From Ilyonectria destructans (taxonomy: Eukaryota > Ascomycota > Sordariomycetes > Hypocreales > Nectriaceae), in NCBI GenBank assembly GCA_020740775.1, contig JAHEWK010000001.1, positions 3,410,001-3,474,000 on the forward strand: a stretch of DNA of 64,000 bases, written 5' to 3'. Shown here in pieces: positions 1-13,700 of this stretch (its first letter is position 1; each line of letters opens with the position of its first letter). Under the pieces are notes generated by a model. It saw nothing but the letters and a program-made list of their open reading frames with translations, was not told the origin of the DNA and ran no database searches. The position numbers were made by a program, and so were the translations under genes.

Positions 1-3000
1 GTCCATTTGCTCCGTAGGCAACAGTTTCAACAACTTGACAATAATCACACCGACTGGGACTCGGTAACTGACTTCAGACTCGTCCTTTTCATGGAGATGC
101 TTGATGAGGGACGGGAGAAACCAATGCTCGACTTCTGTGCTCAGTTTGTCTGATTTAGGGATCGTGAGAGGCAGCCTCGGGCTACCAGAGGCAGGAACAT
201 CGACCTGATCGACCTCCATGGGCTCGGCCGAAACGTGCTCAGAGGCGAGAATGAGGGCGTCTGCAACCTTGCCCAGAAGGCGAAGGGTCTGCTTCTGGAG
301 CTCAGGCTTGGATCCAATGTACCCAATGTACCTCTGGAAAGTGGTCCTGTAATGCTTCCAGTCAAGCGACATAGCAAGGGCGCCAATGGTGTTGGTTGCT
401 TGGGCACCCAATCCATGGTCATCAGTGCCGTCAGCGCGGCCAAAGATGAAATGCTCCAAAAGGGGGATGAAGAATTGAGCCAGATTTTGGCTGCCCATTT
501 CTTGCTTGTTGTTGGCAGCCTCCAAAATATGGAGGGCCTCCAGTTGCCTCGAGGTCGCAGGGCTTAGGATATTGAAGAAAAATGTCAGTTCCGCAGATTC
601 CTCGTTTCGATCACCCAAGAGGCCACCGAGATCAGAAATAGGCCCCCACTCGGGAAGAGTGCTGAGCAAGAACCCAAGCACTCTGAGGTGTTCTCTTCGA
701 ACTGTTTCAGATGCCTCACGAGCTCCGGCATAGAGAGCAGGCATGATAACATCCAGAAGATATTTCTCAAACTTTTCTTTTCCTTGCTCAGATGTGCACG
801 AGGCCGCGTCTCCAATGAATCGTCTGATACCATCGGCAGAATTCGACGCAAGAATACCAAACTCCGCATCATCTCGGATATGGAAGATCATGTTTTGAAG
901 CAGAGGCAGCCATTGCTTGGGAGTCAGCGGAGTTTCCCGCTCGGTAGAGATGGCAGTGAATGCAGCAAGACGTCTGTCATAGTCTGGCTCCTCAATGCGA
1001 CCCTCCTTGAACGAGTTGAGTGCAGTACAGAGATCGGCAACCTCGGAAACATCGGCATCCTTCTCAGCAATGGCCAGGAGAGCCCTGGACAAAGACCGAC
1101 GGTTCTCTATATCCTTGAAGTAGCTGAAAAGAGAAGAGATAGTGTCATAGACATTGTCCAAAAGCGAATGGTCCTCAAAGGCATTGGAGCGGGAAATGTA
1201 TTGTTCAAGAATGAGCAGGATTCTGCCCTTGAGTCTGGGGTTAACTCGTCTTGGGGGTTGGTTGAGGAGGAAGACTGAGATCTTAATGACGGCCTGGATA
1301 TTCTTGGCATCCTCAACAACTGGGGCCATGACTAGGAGAGTCTCCACGCAGGCTTCCAAAAGATCATTGCCAAATCCGGAACCGTCAAGGACGGCACTAA
1401 TCTGGGCCAGAATCGCTCCAGCATTTGGATCAAGGATCTCGGCCTTGATGATCTCATTGAACTCGCATTCCTGAGCTGGTGCTGTAGCGAGCTTCACAAG
1501 ATTGCGAATGATTGACAAAACATAGATCTTGACCTCATCTTTGGCTTTCGCAGCAGACAAGCATTCGATGACCTTAGGAAGGATCCCTACTGGAAGGATC
1601 TGCTCATGAGGGGCCAAGAACAGTGCCACACTAGGAAGAACAGACCAGGTCGACAGGAGTTGCAGCATACCGGAGATTCCTTGGGCCGTTTCGATTGGCA
1701 GGTTGCCAAGTCTTGGGGCGACAATCTCCTCAAGGATAATATCGTGGTAGGGCTCCCACTGGAAGGCTTGCGCATTTTGGAAGAGTGCAATAAGGCACTT
1801 CATACCAGTGGACCTGGTCATCCTGAGGAGTGACTGCGTGCTGGCCTTTTCTTCTTCCTCGTCCGGCACATTTTCCGCATCCTGAGCATTTCCACTTAAC
1901 TGACGGCAGGCGTAAACAAGGCAGTAAAGAACTGCGTTGAGAATTGTTTCCAAATAAGGCGTGACGTTGGTGCCCAGTTCAGAGATCACGGACGAGATCA
2001 TGTTGAGAAAACCGACTTGCTTTCGGGCAGGAATTATGGGCTCATCGAAGGTCTTCCGTGGCACTCCAACGACCTTGACACCCTTCAACTTTCCAGTGGC
2101 AATGTCGAGGAAGCTTCCCATGTCTTCAATGGTAAGGTTCCTCAGCACCGCAAGTCTAGTGGCGTGCAAGCCATGTCGGCCGCTTGCTGCTCCCTTCTTG
2201 GAGATGGAACGACCGTAAAGCAGTCGGAGGAGGATGGGCATCAACCCGGCTCTGTGCTCTGCTTTGATGGCAGTTTCGTCCTGCAAGAAGACGGTGAGTT
2301 CGTTCTTGAACCGAGACTCATCAAGAAGATACTCTAGGTTTTCTTGGTACGTCTTGACAGCTTCTTGCTTCCAAGTAAGGATGGCCTTGAGTGCAAGTTT
2401 CTGGATCTCGGCATCACCGTTCTCCATCAGTTGCAGAAATGCGACATATACCTCTTCGTGCTGATACAAGACCCTGGGGTTGATGAACTGGGAAAAGACG
2501 CCCATTATACCCTTTCGATCCGCCAAGGACCAAGTTGCCCCTTCGGATTGATCTTGTTCGTCCGAATTGGGAGTCCGTTCTTCATCACTTGCCCAGGAGA
2601 GGAAGTGTGGGACGAGTTGACGAGACCTCTTCTCAGCAAGAGCTGGGATCGCATTGAAAACCTTCAATGCACGAGATCTGGAGTTGCCAGCCACGGCTTC
2701 TGCTGTCTGTTGCTTCTCATCAAAGCTTTGTAGCATCAAATCATCGGGGTGGTCGATTGCTGTTTCCACCTCGGCTGCCCCCTTTTCTAACCTTCGCAAG
2801 TTGGTGCATTCGAATTCGGAAACGAATTGACGACCTGGAGCCAGTCCGTCTGATTGAGACGGGCCCCATCTGGCCGACGGCACATTTAGCCACTTGAAAG
2901 CAACTGCACAAATGGCCTCCTCTCCGGCTTTGCTTTGGGCAACTTGCTTCATGGTCTCGACAGCATCATCCCAAACTGGGGACATCTTAACCGTCAGCAT

Positions 3001-5289
3001 ACCGTAAAGAAATGCCGGTACGGCTTGCTGCAGCCAAGACTTGTCCTCAAAGGAGGCGTAAGCCAGTCCAAGTTTTCGAAGAAGCATGGCAATCGTCCTT
3101 GTGTGTGCGAGGTCCAGGGGAGTTTGTTCGACCTCGATCATGGTATCAATCGAGTCCGTTGAGTCTGGCACGGTGCTGATCTGCTTCAGAAGCTCCAAGG
3201 ATGCTAGCCGGATCTCGTGCGATGGAGAGCTGAGATTATTGACTAGAGACGTCACCACTGGGTCCTCCTCACTCGCAGATCCCTCGCTGCTCGTGCTGTC
3301 CTGCCTCTTAATCGTATCGCTATTTCTCTGGATTTCCTCGTAGGCAAGATAGGCGTGGAGAAAGCCCACAGACTGTGCAAACCGTGGAACAGCTGCTCGC
3401 AACAAGGGGCTCAGTGTAGCATCGATGGACTCAGCGGCCTTGCTCATTCGTAGGTATGCGTGGAAACCCTGACCAACGATGAAGTGAACTTCGTCGGATG
3501 CCAAGGTGGAGGATGGTCGAAGTGCCAACTTGAGTTTGCGAAGGAGAAGCTCCGCAATGCGAGCGTTAGTGGATGGGTGAACTGTGGTCAACTCTAGAAT
3601 TCTGAGAAGACCCGAATACTTTGGCAAGCACCTGTCTCTCCAGACTTGCGGGTCCTTGTTGTAAGGCCCTCGCTCAGGGAAAGGTGAAATTTCGAGTCGC
3701 TCAAACTTGGACACGATCTGATCCTGCCAACCTTGAGGCAACTTGCAGCTATCCTTTTCGCCGGCGGGAGGGAAAGCACAGTTCTCAACCATCTTGGGTA
3801 AGAATATGCACAGCATATCTTCGTTCTGCCCCTCGGACCAATGGCTGGTGATAAACCTATACTTCGTTAGAGCTTGAGCCAGGACGTCGTATCATGAATG
3901 TGCTTACTTTTGGAATTCGTTCCGGAACAAGCTTCCAAATCGCTGAGTGTCCAATTGGCAGAAATATGAGCAAAAAGGAATGAACCACTTCATGAGCGGC
4001 TCCCTGCTGAGCGACTGTACAAGAGAGACAAGGTGTGGTATCAACGCGTCAATGGGAGCGTTGTGCCAAATAATGGCAATATTGGCAATCAGAGAACTCC
4101 AGACAATACTATGCGCGTCCTTGGGTACTTCGACAGCCGCCTTGGTGACTTGGGCAAGCATATCAACCAGATTTCGCACGAGAGGAGTCCAGTTACTCAA
4201 ACGAGAGCCCCTACGAACACCAGCTAGGGTGCCGCAGATTCGGACAAAGGGTACTAGCTGCCATTGACGATCGGCTGCTTGCACCTGGTTCATGTTTGCT
4301 TCGACGTTGTCGTGAATTGCATCCGCAAATTCTTCGAAGGTATCGACGGTCGCGTGATGGATGACCGCTGTCAGAACGCCACAAGTAACATTTGTCCATG
4401 TAGTTTCATCGACAAGGGAGCGCTCACGCTCAGGAATGGCGTTGACGAGGGCGGCAAATATCACTGGGCCGGTCGAATGGATCGTGTAGTCGGTACTCTT
4501 GATGGCCTCAGCGAACATGGTCATCAATCCGTCTTGATAGAGTATAAATTGACGGTCGCCGATGATACTGCAGAGATCATCCCTGGCGCATTCGACAAGA
4601 AGTTTTAGGGCGGTATCCCGGTGTGACGGCGCCGCGGCCTTCTTCACCAAAAAGCTCAAGGCCTCGGCAGCGAAACGCGCGATGTGAGGAGGGTGTCGTG
4701 ACTTTCCGAGAAGGGTGACCATGACCTTGAACGTAGGTCTCAGGTCGGGGACCAGCAACTTGGAGAGGTACTTGAATAAGAATGCCAAGGCACCGAATGT
4801 CCACTCGATAACCTCGACATCCTGCGGCTTGCTGGCGACTGCCACGATTAAGTCGAGACTTCTCCCATAATGCTTCTCGAACCGCACTCCCAGGTCGTGG
4901 GAAAATGCTGTCAGGAGGTCCAGCAACGGCTCCAGGGCTTCCTTCTCTTGTGCGGATATGTATTGGGCCAACAAGTCCATTATCCGTTGCTCGAAATGGA
5001 GGAGTTGGGGGAGGCTCTCGCAGAGCGGCAGAACCTCCCGCTTGAATGCGACAAAGGGCTTCGAGACATTGAGCTCTGACCATTTGTGCAGTCCTGTCCC
5101 GAAATAGGACGTCGATGTCGACAAGTCTTCGGTCTCGAGATCATGGCGGCGAACTTTGCGGAGCGGCTGGAGGGACTGGAATTTTGAGATTTTGGTAGTA
5201 AATGACTCCCATCGGTGATTCTTTTGGTGTGGAGTCGAATTCTTGTTCTTCCGGGCCTTGGTGATGCGCCCGGATGAGTTGGTCGGCAT
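1..5289 (-). CDS. UTP20: U3 snoRNP-associated HEAT-repeat protein Utp20 (partial, C-terminus off the left edge)
   Basis: Utp20/DRIM-family proteins are nucleolar components of the SSU processome needed for 18S rRNA maturation. Exon 1 is 5289-3908 and exon 2 runs from 3856 to base 1 with no stop. They are joined by a 51-nt intron (3907-3857) with GTAAGC donor, CTCTAAC branch and TATAG acceptor. About 1746 residues are visible; the family is usually about 2500-2700 aa, so roughly a third lies outside the window. The N-terminus carries the conserved segment HRWESFTTKI, followed by a Lys/Arg-rich stretch and long alpha-helical HEAT-like repeats. I start at the ATG at 5289 (MPTNSSGRIT). An in-frame ATG at 5469 would add 60 unconvincing residues. 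The gene is divergent from the CwfJ-like gene, 335 bp away. Assignment rests on recognising family sequence. Confidence 0.88.
3857..3907 (-). other. Spliceosomal intron in UTP20
   Basis: A 51-nt GT-AG intron with branch sequence CTAAC 10-15 nt before the acceptor. Removing it joins exon 1 (ending CAA AA) to G TTT ATC and keeps the frame open to the window edge. Reading through would stop at TAA immediately after the donor. Confidence 0.85.
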
Positions 5290-5624
5290 CTTGGCGGTGT
5301 TGCAGGCCGATGCAGAGATTTGCAGACGAAGTTGCAAGGTCTCACAGAGAGAGAAGAGAGCTTCACGACCGCGATACGCTCCCCGCCAAAATTTCCAACT
5401 TTTTTCATCGGCAGAAGAACGGTAAAACCGATAACGCTGCACTAGTGCAGGCTGCCCCATCCCGGCCAATAAAATCCGCGCCGCAAACTCTTATCTCTCT
5501 CTCAAGCTTACCACTAAGGACTCGAGGAACCGTCATCTTCGCAGCTTCACTCTCGTGCATCGTTTGTAGGCACGACGTCGCGTGTGAAGCCGCCCCCTGT
5601 ACTCTCTCTCTCACCACCGCCACT
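5290..5624. promoter_or_regulatory. Divergent intergenic promoter region UTP20 / CwfJ-like gene
   Basis: This 335-bp stretch separates two start codons on opposite strands and must hold both core promoters and both 5' leaders. It contains CT-rich runs near 5490-5510 and 5600-5615, the latter just before the CwfJ-like ATG. I see no clear TATA box. Confidence 0.6.
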
Positions 5625-7326
5625 ATGGCTGCGCCAAAGATGTAAGCACTTTACATTACTTGCGAACTAGTCGCCGTATCTAACATCTCCTCGTAGCATC
5701 GTTCTAGGGAGCCTCAATGGCCAGCTCGAACCCGCTTTCAAGAAGCTCGCGACCCTCCATTCCAAGAACAACTTCGCCCTGGCAATCTTGACGGGAGATA
5801 TCTTTTCACCCTCCAACGATTATGACGCAGTCACCGGGCTGCTAAATGGCACCATTGAAGTCCCACTCCCCACCTACTTCACCATCGGCAACCACCCATT
5901 GCCCCCACGCATCGCAGCCAAGGTCGAGGCCGACGAGGAGATCTGCGAAAACCTCCACTTCTTGGGCAAGCGCAGCATCACAAAGACGTCGGAGGGGATT
6001 CGTATCGTCGCGCTGGGAGGCCAGCTTGATCCCAACCTGGTTGCAGGCCTGTCCAAGGAGCAGCATCTTCCCTTCCACTCGGCAGATGACGCAAAGAGTC
6101 TACGTGGTGCAAACAGCGCCGATATTATGTTGACTGCGATGTGGCCCGCCGGCGTATGGACTGGCTCGAATGTCGCTCTGGATCCCACGCAGCAGGCATC
6201 TTTGGCCAGCTCAACTGCGATTGCCGAACTCTGCGCTACTCTCAAGCCTCGATACCACATCTCTGCCTCTCCTGGCCCGTTCTTCTACGAGAGAGAACCT
6301 TTCGTGCACCCAACCGAGAAAGATTCTGACATTCCATCTGTGACAAGATTCATCTCAATGGCTACATATGGTAATAACGCCAAGGCCAAGGCTATGTATG
6401 CCTTCACCCTTAACAAGGGAGACGCCTCCATCCCCGTCGGCGCCACATCCTCGCCGTTCAACCCGAAGAAGCGGCCACAAAATGACGATTCATATAACCG
6501 TTATGACCATGGTGATGGACACCGCAACCGACGTCAGAAGCGCCGTCATCGATCCCCTCCCCCGGGTCCGGACCAGTGCTACTTCTGCTTGTCCAACCCA
6601 AACCTCTCTGCCCACATGTGTTGCAGCATTGGTGACGATGCCTACATCACCACAGCCAAGGGCCCGCTCCCCACCTCTACCACCTTCGCCGATCAAGGAC
6701 TCCCCTTCCCAAGCCACCTTATTATCATCCCTCTCCCACATGCCCCGACGATTCCCAGCATGGGCTCCGTGACAGAATCCGAAGGAGAAGCCGTCAAGGC
6801 ATACAACGAGATGACTCGCTTTCGTGAAGCCATCCAGGCCATGATCGCCGCCAAGAGCTCCCACAAACTGGGCGTTGTCACTTGGGAGATTAGCCGTGAC
6901 CGCAACATCCACCTCATATGGCAGCTTCTCCCGGTCCCGGCGGACCTCATTCGCCAAGGCATCACTGAGGCTGCCTTCCGTGTCGAGGCAGAGAACCAGA
7001 AGTACCCGAAATTCACCGCGCAGGACCTCTCGCTCGAGAAACAAGCCGCAGCAGGCGACTTCTTTCGCGTGTGGTTGTGGACTGATGACGGCGAGGACAA
7101 GATTAAGGGCAAGTCCCTCGTCATGCCACTGCCTTCGGACATGCGCTTCGACTTGCAATTCGGTCGCCGCGTCCTCGCCAAGCTCCTGGGTCTGGAGAAC
7201 CGTAACTTCTGGAAGGACTGTGAGCAGACGGTCGAGGAGGAAACCAAGGACGTAGAGGCGTTCCGAGAGGCGTTCAAGGACTGGGACTTTACCCTGGCCC
7301 AGGACAATGGCGATGCTGCTGTTTGA
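5625..7326 (+). CDS. CwfJ/CWF19L1 (Drn1-like) spliceosome-associated protein
   Basis: CwfJ-family proteins associate with late spliceosomes; yeast Drn1 assists the lariat-debranching enzyme Dbr1. The CDS is exon 1 5625-5641 (MAAPKI) and exon 2 5697-7326, with a 55-nt intron (GTAAGC donor, TCTAAC branch). The product is 548 aa. Residues 1-230 match the metallophosphatase-like N-terminal region (IVLGSLNGQLEP, LTGDIFS, YFTIGNH). A Lys/Arg/His-rich linker follows near 255-290, then the HIT-like CwfJ_C_1 domain beginning QCYFCLSNP near residue 298 and the CwfJ_C_2 domain to the end. The HIT-type histidine motif near residue 408 reads NIHLIWQ, a degenerate form of HxHxQ, so nucleotide hydrolysis is uncertain. 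Starting at the 5788 ATG would truncate the conserved N-terminus. Confidence 0.88.
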
Positions 7327-8870
7327 TACCCGATTTATAATTAATGCATAGGATGGCGTCTAAATTTGACTTCGGGAGGGCTAAAAATTACATTCCATAT
7401 GGGCTGTGGGCGCGTTTGCGTCAGGATATTACATCCTATCGCATGCAGGAGAGATAGAATGAAGATTCGGCATTTGGCTGGTAGATCCAAAACCAGTTCA
7501 GGACAGCACGCCTGTTTAGTGATATGAGTGCATGAAATTGAATAACTGAAGCTCCCTAATTCCAACAATGGAAATGTCGTGTCCCTGTTTCATACCCAGG
7601 ACCATGACCCAAGATGATTCCAAGTTGGAGAAAGATGCCAAGGTCTGGAGACGGGGAAAAAGCATGTCTAGCGGTCTTTCACGGTGAAAGCGAGGAACAC
7701 ATCAGCAAGCTCCTAGAAACATCACAACACCAAAGACATCAGACATGTGTGTAGTTTAACGTTTTCCCTCAATTGTAGTTGTGAGCTAGCCAGGGGGGAC
7801 CCCCCTTAAGACAACGTAATGTACAACCAGCAGACCAGTGAAGGTAGCCATTCATCGACATTGAAAACCTCCACTCCAGCTAGTCCTACAAAAGTACAGC
7901 AGTGACAAGACATTCTTTGCACCGCGAAAACCAAAAGACCCGAGCTCAAAAACGGCCGGGCCTCTGAGGGTTACAGTCGTCCCTTTTTCTTGGGAGACTT
8001 TTCGGAATATGTGTAAGAACAGAGAAAATAAAATAAGAAACCATTCCGTTGGTTTTGAAGGGGTATAGACGCAACTACTGTGCGCAAGGGGTGGTGTATC
8101 TGGGGCAGGGATAATGGTATCAGGAAACTATCAGGTGGCCCATCTTTGGGTGATAGTGGTGGTGAATGAATGGAGGCGCCGTTGATTTGTCCAGATGGTC
8201 CTCGAGGGGACATTGAGAGACCGAGACATCGGAGTTGGTTGATGTCTGTGCGACAACGCAATGGTCGCGTGGCAAGGCAGTTTTCCCGCGACATTGTTTC
8301 GGGAATCAGAAAACGCAAGTGTACAACCGCCAGAGCAAATGCAGTTTGAAAATGAAGAACGCGCGCGCCCAAAATGCAGAAGGAAGCCGTTGGCTCCCGG
8401 GGTAATGTTGTGGATCCATTGAGGGTTCCAAGAGCGACAGCGTCGCCGTGAAATGTCGAATCCTGTGGATCGATTCGTCTTATGCATGAAACAAAGAAAA
8501 AGAAAAAGGTCTCGAATAGAGAGAAAATCATCGAAGAGTAAGACTCGCGCCAAGATCTATTAGCGAAGTGGTCGTTGCTGGTCGTGGTGGCACTATGACA
8601 TGCAGTGGATTAAGTGTTGGCGGATGTTAGAGGCGATCTTGCGAAAACTAAGGCGAAAGACACGTATTATGGCGGCTGTTTCGTCTTAGCCTGGTCGGTA
8701 TGTTCGCCTTCAAAAGGCATGGGATTGCATGAGCAATCTAGTGGGAATATGTGCGTGATGGAGAGGTTGCAGATAATCATAGACCTTAGAGCTGACTCGA
8801 TGAGACCAGCACCGAATGAGTCGGCTCTACCACGTGCTCAGCAGACAGTGGCAGATAAATCGAGGAGGGC
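7327..8870. other. Tail-to-tail intergenic region between the CwfJ-like gene and CDC25
   Basis: This 1.5-kb interval should hold the 3' UTRs of two converging genes. The minus strand has an open frame of 186 codons (7971-8531), but it has no recognisable domain and lies directly downstream of CDC25. I read it as UTR or chance rather than a gene. Confidence 0.5.
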
Positions 8871-10710
8871 CTAGTAGGAGGCCATTCGACGTGTGTGTGT
8901 TCTCTCCCCAAGGATGGGAGAGTTACCAATCATGGCAATGGGGTTATGTCGCGACATGGGCCGGCTTGGGGCGGTGGGCGATTCTTCCACACATCGCTCT
9001 CGCTGGCCAAAGGCGAAAGTCTGGGCTCGGCTCAAACCCTTACGAGATTTTAGGCGACCCATTTCGCGTTCGCAGGTGCGCTGGTGCGCCTCATCCGACA
9101 TCTCAACGTATTCTTGGGGGTAGCATCGGCACCGATGTTCAGCAAAGAAGCCGCTATATCCACCATCTAGGATGTAGACCTCGGGATACGTAAGCTTAGG
9201 ATAAAACTCGGCATTCACAGTACGATCCTCGGATCGGACATGACGAGCCATCAGGGGAGCTCGGTGAGCAGAGTATTCGCAGTGGAAGATGAGTAGGGTG
9301 CGCCCACTCATGGGAGTTTGGAAGAGCTGACTAGTCAGCAACTCCTTGTCATTGTAGTTGACAGCACCGTCAATGTGGCCGCCGTCGTACTCATACTCAA
9401 AGCGGCAATCAATGACCATCTTCTGGTCAAAGTGCTGGTAGTACTTTCCGTCCAGGACGTCCACAAGGGTCTCCTTGGTGATACGCGGGATGGTATCCGT
9501 GGGATCATCAGTCAAGAAGTGGGGAAGAACAGGCTCCTGAGACTCTTCAACATCCATGACCGACTGCAAAGCAGACGATGCAGTCTCCGGAGACTCGGAC
9601 TTGGACTTCATGATGTCAGCTGGGTTCTCGAACATGCTCAGTGATCGGCGGAACTGTTTGCGATTTCGGAGAAAGGGGTTGGACTGCCGACGGGTATGGC
9701 AGTTCATGGGCGAGCCGGTGCGGTAACCACCCGACCCGACGAAATTGGGAAAGGGATGTCTCGCACGGAGGCTTAGAGGGACGGGTGCACAGGGGCTGTT
9801 GGCCGATGAAGGCCGGCGCTCTGAAGGTGGCGAGGCAGTCTCGAAGCATTCACTAAGAGAGAGGTTTGAGCTGGTGTGGTTGAGGCGAGAGTCAGTCCCG
9901 AAGCGGAAAGGCGGCAGTTGGGTGCTGTCCTGTGGCCGACTAGGAAGAGCAGTGGTACTGAGGCCCTTCATCCGTGTTAGAGAAGGTCTTCGGGGCACAG
10001 CGATTCTGCGGCTACAGATGAACGTTAGGATGAAAACTTTGACGAGCAGAGGCGGGTCTACTCACTCAGCCACGATGGGTCTGGCCGGCTCCAACGACGA
10101 TTGCCGAGAGATGGGGGCTGGAGAATCCAACATCATCTCGTCATCGGCAAGGGGCGTTGAGCCGGGCGTTGGAGAGGTGATGTCGATCTGACTGAAGAAG
10201 GGCATCTTGTGAGGAAGTGGTGACATCTCCATCAACTCAGTCAGGGGAGCCGGAGACGACGACGGGAGAGGAGGAGTGGTAACGCAATCTAGGTGGAAAA
10301 GTTAGTCCACCGTTCAACTATCAAACAGAGGATGCAAATTCTTACCACGACCTTCCATACCGGTGATGGTGTGGGCTGTGAAGAGAGCTCGACGAGGGGT
10401 CGGGAAATGGGGACTATCACTTGGTTAACGACGAGGCCAGCACCAAGGGGCTCGTCACGACAAACCTGGAGTCATTGTCAAGACGGAAGTTCTGGGACAA
10501 GTCGGCAGCGAGGCTGGCGGCAGGCGAGGAGCCCCGGATGTCCTTGACGTTGAAGTAGTCGGCCGTGCTCTTGTGCAATTGCTCGCGAAGACTCATGGGT
10601 CCAGAACCGCCAGAGGTTGCAGAGAAGTGAGAGTGACGGAAAATGTCCCTACCCCAGCCCGGAACGGGCATCGGGCGGTGCAAAGCCGCTAACGGTGATG
10701 AAGCTTCCAT
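8871..10710 (-). CDS. CDC25: M-phase inducer phosphatase Cdc25
   Basis: Cdc25 is the dual-specificity phosphatase that removes inhibitory phosphates from the mitotic CDK (Cdc2/Cdk1). Four exons: 10710-10466, 10413-10346, 10288-10066 and 10011-8871, with introns of 52, 57 and 54 nt. The frame is continuous and gives 558 aa. The N-terminal half is disordered and rich in Ser/Pro, with many potential SP/TP CDK or checkpoint sites (FPTPRRALF, TSPTPGSTP). The rhodanese-type catalytic domain spans about residues 335-475. The active-site loop is HCEYSAHR with the nucleophilic Cys near residue 423, matching HCx5R. The sequence KYYQHFDQKMVIDCRFEYEYDGGHI is typical of the family, as is the short tail after the domain. 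The 5' side faces a very long non-coding region, so complex transcriptional or leader control is possible. Confidence 0.93.
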
Positions 10711-13700
10711 GATGGTAGTGTGCTAGATCGAAATGGACTCGAGACGAGTCGAGTCAAGTCCAAAGGAGCAAGCCACGACTGCAGAGATATCAACGACGGA
10801 CACAGGGTGCAAACTCGGAGAGGGGAGGTTGCAGAAAGTCAATGCTGCAACAACGCCTCTGAGGATGCAATGGAGTCTGTCGAGACTATTTCCACAGCGA
10901 TACAGAAGCTCGTGGGAGTTGAATGAGGGCGGCCCAGGGAGGGAATGCGAGGTGTCTCGTGGCGGGGTCGGCGTCGTGGGTTCGTTAGAATCGTTCGTGG
11001 GACATTTGAAGGAGTGACGAGCGAGAGTCGACGTAGAATCGTGCGTCGTAGGGCTCGTTACGACAGTGAGAGATATTGATTGACGAGGCAACGACGGGGA
11101 TTGAGGTCGGGGACGAGTCCCTTGTCGTGATGTTCTGGAGAGAGAATGGCGGGCGGGCTTTGCATCCAGGACCCAAAAAAGACCGGGGGCGTTGCTAGGC
11201 GATGGTGGAGGAACCAAACCAAACGCGCTCACGTACAGTAGTACACGCAGCACGCAGCACGCAGCACGGCTCACCGAGGTACACGCTGAAGCTCCCGTCC
11301 GATGACCAAAAAAAGAGACCGAATGGGACTCTTCTTTCTCCTGGAGTTTTGGCCGACGAGAGGAAAAGCGGTGCCCAAGGTGTTAGCGACGAGCCGTACC
11401 GGTTGATGGAGGGGGGGGGGAGGGAGAGGTGGTGACGGAGGCCGAACGGGCGGATGGGTGGGAAGGGGGAGTAAGTGCAAGCGTGATGCGGGAGCAAAGG
11501 CCTTTTCAATGGCCGTCCAACACCACCCAGTCCACCACCCAGTCCAGGCAGGCCTAGGATGGGAGTTTTTTCAAGCGATCCCAGGTTGTTAGGGGTGATT
11601 TGGGAGTGGTGCTCGGTGCTGGTGCTGGTGCTACTACGGTGCTGGGGACTGTGGACTTCGGGCTACGGGGGGGGGGGGGGCGCGGACAATGCTCTGGCCG
11701 GGGCTGCGGGGGGCGTAATAATAGTAGGGGTGGTGTGGGCAATGAATTGAGGTCCACGGGCGCTATTATCGCAGGTATAGCAGCTGCTGAGGCCTGCTGG
11801 GCCCCTACGACACATGGGACAAAGGCGGCTCCAACCAGGTGCAGCCCACCCCGCGAGCAATCACAGCGCACGCCAGTCGTCCCTCAGCCAGCCCGCTGCC
11901 CACCCGCCATCCCGCTATCGTCGCTGAGTGGGCGCGGCCCTGGCGAGCGCAGCGCGGTTGCTCAGTGGAGGTGGAGACGTCACTCTTGGGGGAACCCTGT
12001 CAGGGCGCTTAGCGGCCACGCACTAGCAAGCTCGCTGCAGCTGCCACCCCTACCTCTCGACGGGCCCTGGAGCAGCCAGGACGAGTCGGAGGGCTGCTGC
12101 TACGTGCTAATACGTGGTCAGCTCCAGCGCGCCGGCGCCCACCTCATAGCGAAAACCTTCCACTGTAGCTCGGCCAAGACAGCCCCGAGCCCAGCCCAGA
12201 ACCCCAGCAGAGCCGCTGCAGCAGCAATATCCCCAATTCAGTCCCCCTCCAGCCAGCTCCAGCCCACTCTCACCGGCGCCCTCGCTGGGATTACCCACCC
12301 ACCAGCCCAAGACCTTACCCACCAACAACCTGCCCTTCCCTGGAAGTGCCCTGCTGTGCCTTGCTTTGTGACGGCCGGCACTCGCTGGAAGTCTTACTAT
12401 GTGCGTAGTCTGCCCTGCACAAGCACAAAACGTCGGGTTCGCATAACGATCCACCCCCTGGCATTCACGCAACTCGGCCTGCCACACACTCCCAGCCAAG
12501 CCGCTCCCACTCTCCTCCCACTCTCCCTCCCACGCGCACGAGGCACCAGCTCCCGGGTTACATCATCGCGGCCGGGGAACCAAGAGGCGGTGAGGGCGTC
12601 AACATAGAGCCGTGGCCTGAGATGCGTCCCGCCGTCCTGACGTCCCGTTGTGATGAGGAGCCGGTTCCAGCGTAGGCCAGGCGTCGACCCAGTAACAAGA
12701 TAAACTGCACGACTAGAAGACGCATCGAAATCATAGAACGCACGCCACCCTTGCTGTCGAAGCCGATTTCCTGCATGTATCTGATTGCAATAATCTTGGT
12801 TCCGACTCGGCGGCTTGCTGCTAGGCCGCTCTCCCATCTTAGTCAAGCCCCATGTTTGTGTGCGGATAAAGAGTCTCGGATCTGTCACTATGAAGCCTTG
12901 TCTACGAACGTGCCATGAATTACTATGTAAGGCACAACGGCCGGGGTCCAGGAGCCGCGACCCCAGAATGGCAACATGCCTCCGTTGCAGTTGAGACAGC
13001 GACGCAGTCGGGTACAGATTTAAGATTGCCGCCGCTGGGGAAATCGTTGTCGCCTAGACCGGCTGTCATAAAGATCAAGTCCGTGGGTTGAGATGAACGA
13101 GTCGGTCAGTGATTACTAACTTTACTTGCCCTGACTTGACTTGGACTCGGTCGCCCTGCGTTTCCATATCTCTTCTCTCCCTCGAAGTGGTCTGTGATCT
13201 ATCACCAGTCATCAGTCAGTCGACTCTTTGTCGTTGCCTTTGTCCCAAATCCGTCCCTTGCGGCTGTCTACTACTCCCTTTGGTGTCGGATCGCGGTGCT
13301 GTGCTAGGAATAGCATAACTCGGGACGGCAGGCATTCCCATGCCCACAACCCGTTCGGCCGTCGTCGTTGTGCTATTCCGGGGGGGCGGGCAGGCTTGTG
13401 CCCTGAGGAATGACGTTGGCCAGCGGTTGGCTGTGCCTAGCACCATTCTTTGCTCCGAAGACTCCATACTACGCAATACATACATACAACGTAGCACTCG
13501 CTGGCGACGTATGGAGCGTTGGAGACACGCTTCCCGCAAGCCAGCACACAGCACAATAGAGCCGGATCATGGGGAACACGGCCCCCGGATTGAACCAGCA
13601 GTTCATGCTGCTCGCCGGCTCCCCGGCCGGGTCGCGCATCTCGTACCTAGCCAGCTGCCTGCTTTCCTGCTTGCTTCCCTGCTTTGCCTTGCGGTCCTTT

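Noticed and set aside
11600..12607. 335-codon plus-strand open frame upstream of CDC25
   Set aside because: It begins within G-tracts, is low-complexity (Gly, then Pro/Ser/Ala), has no recognisable domain and no supporting codon pattern, and lies in the CDC25 promoter side.
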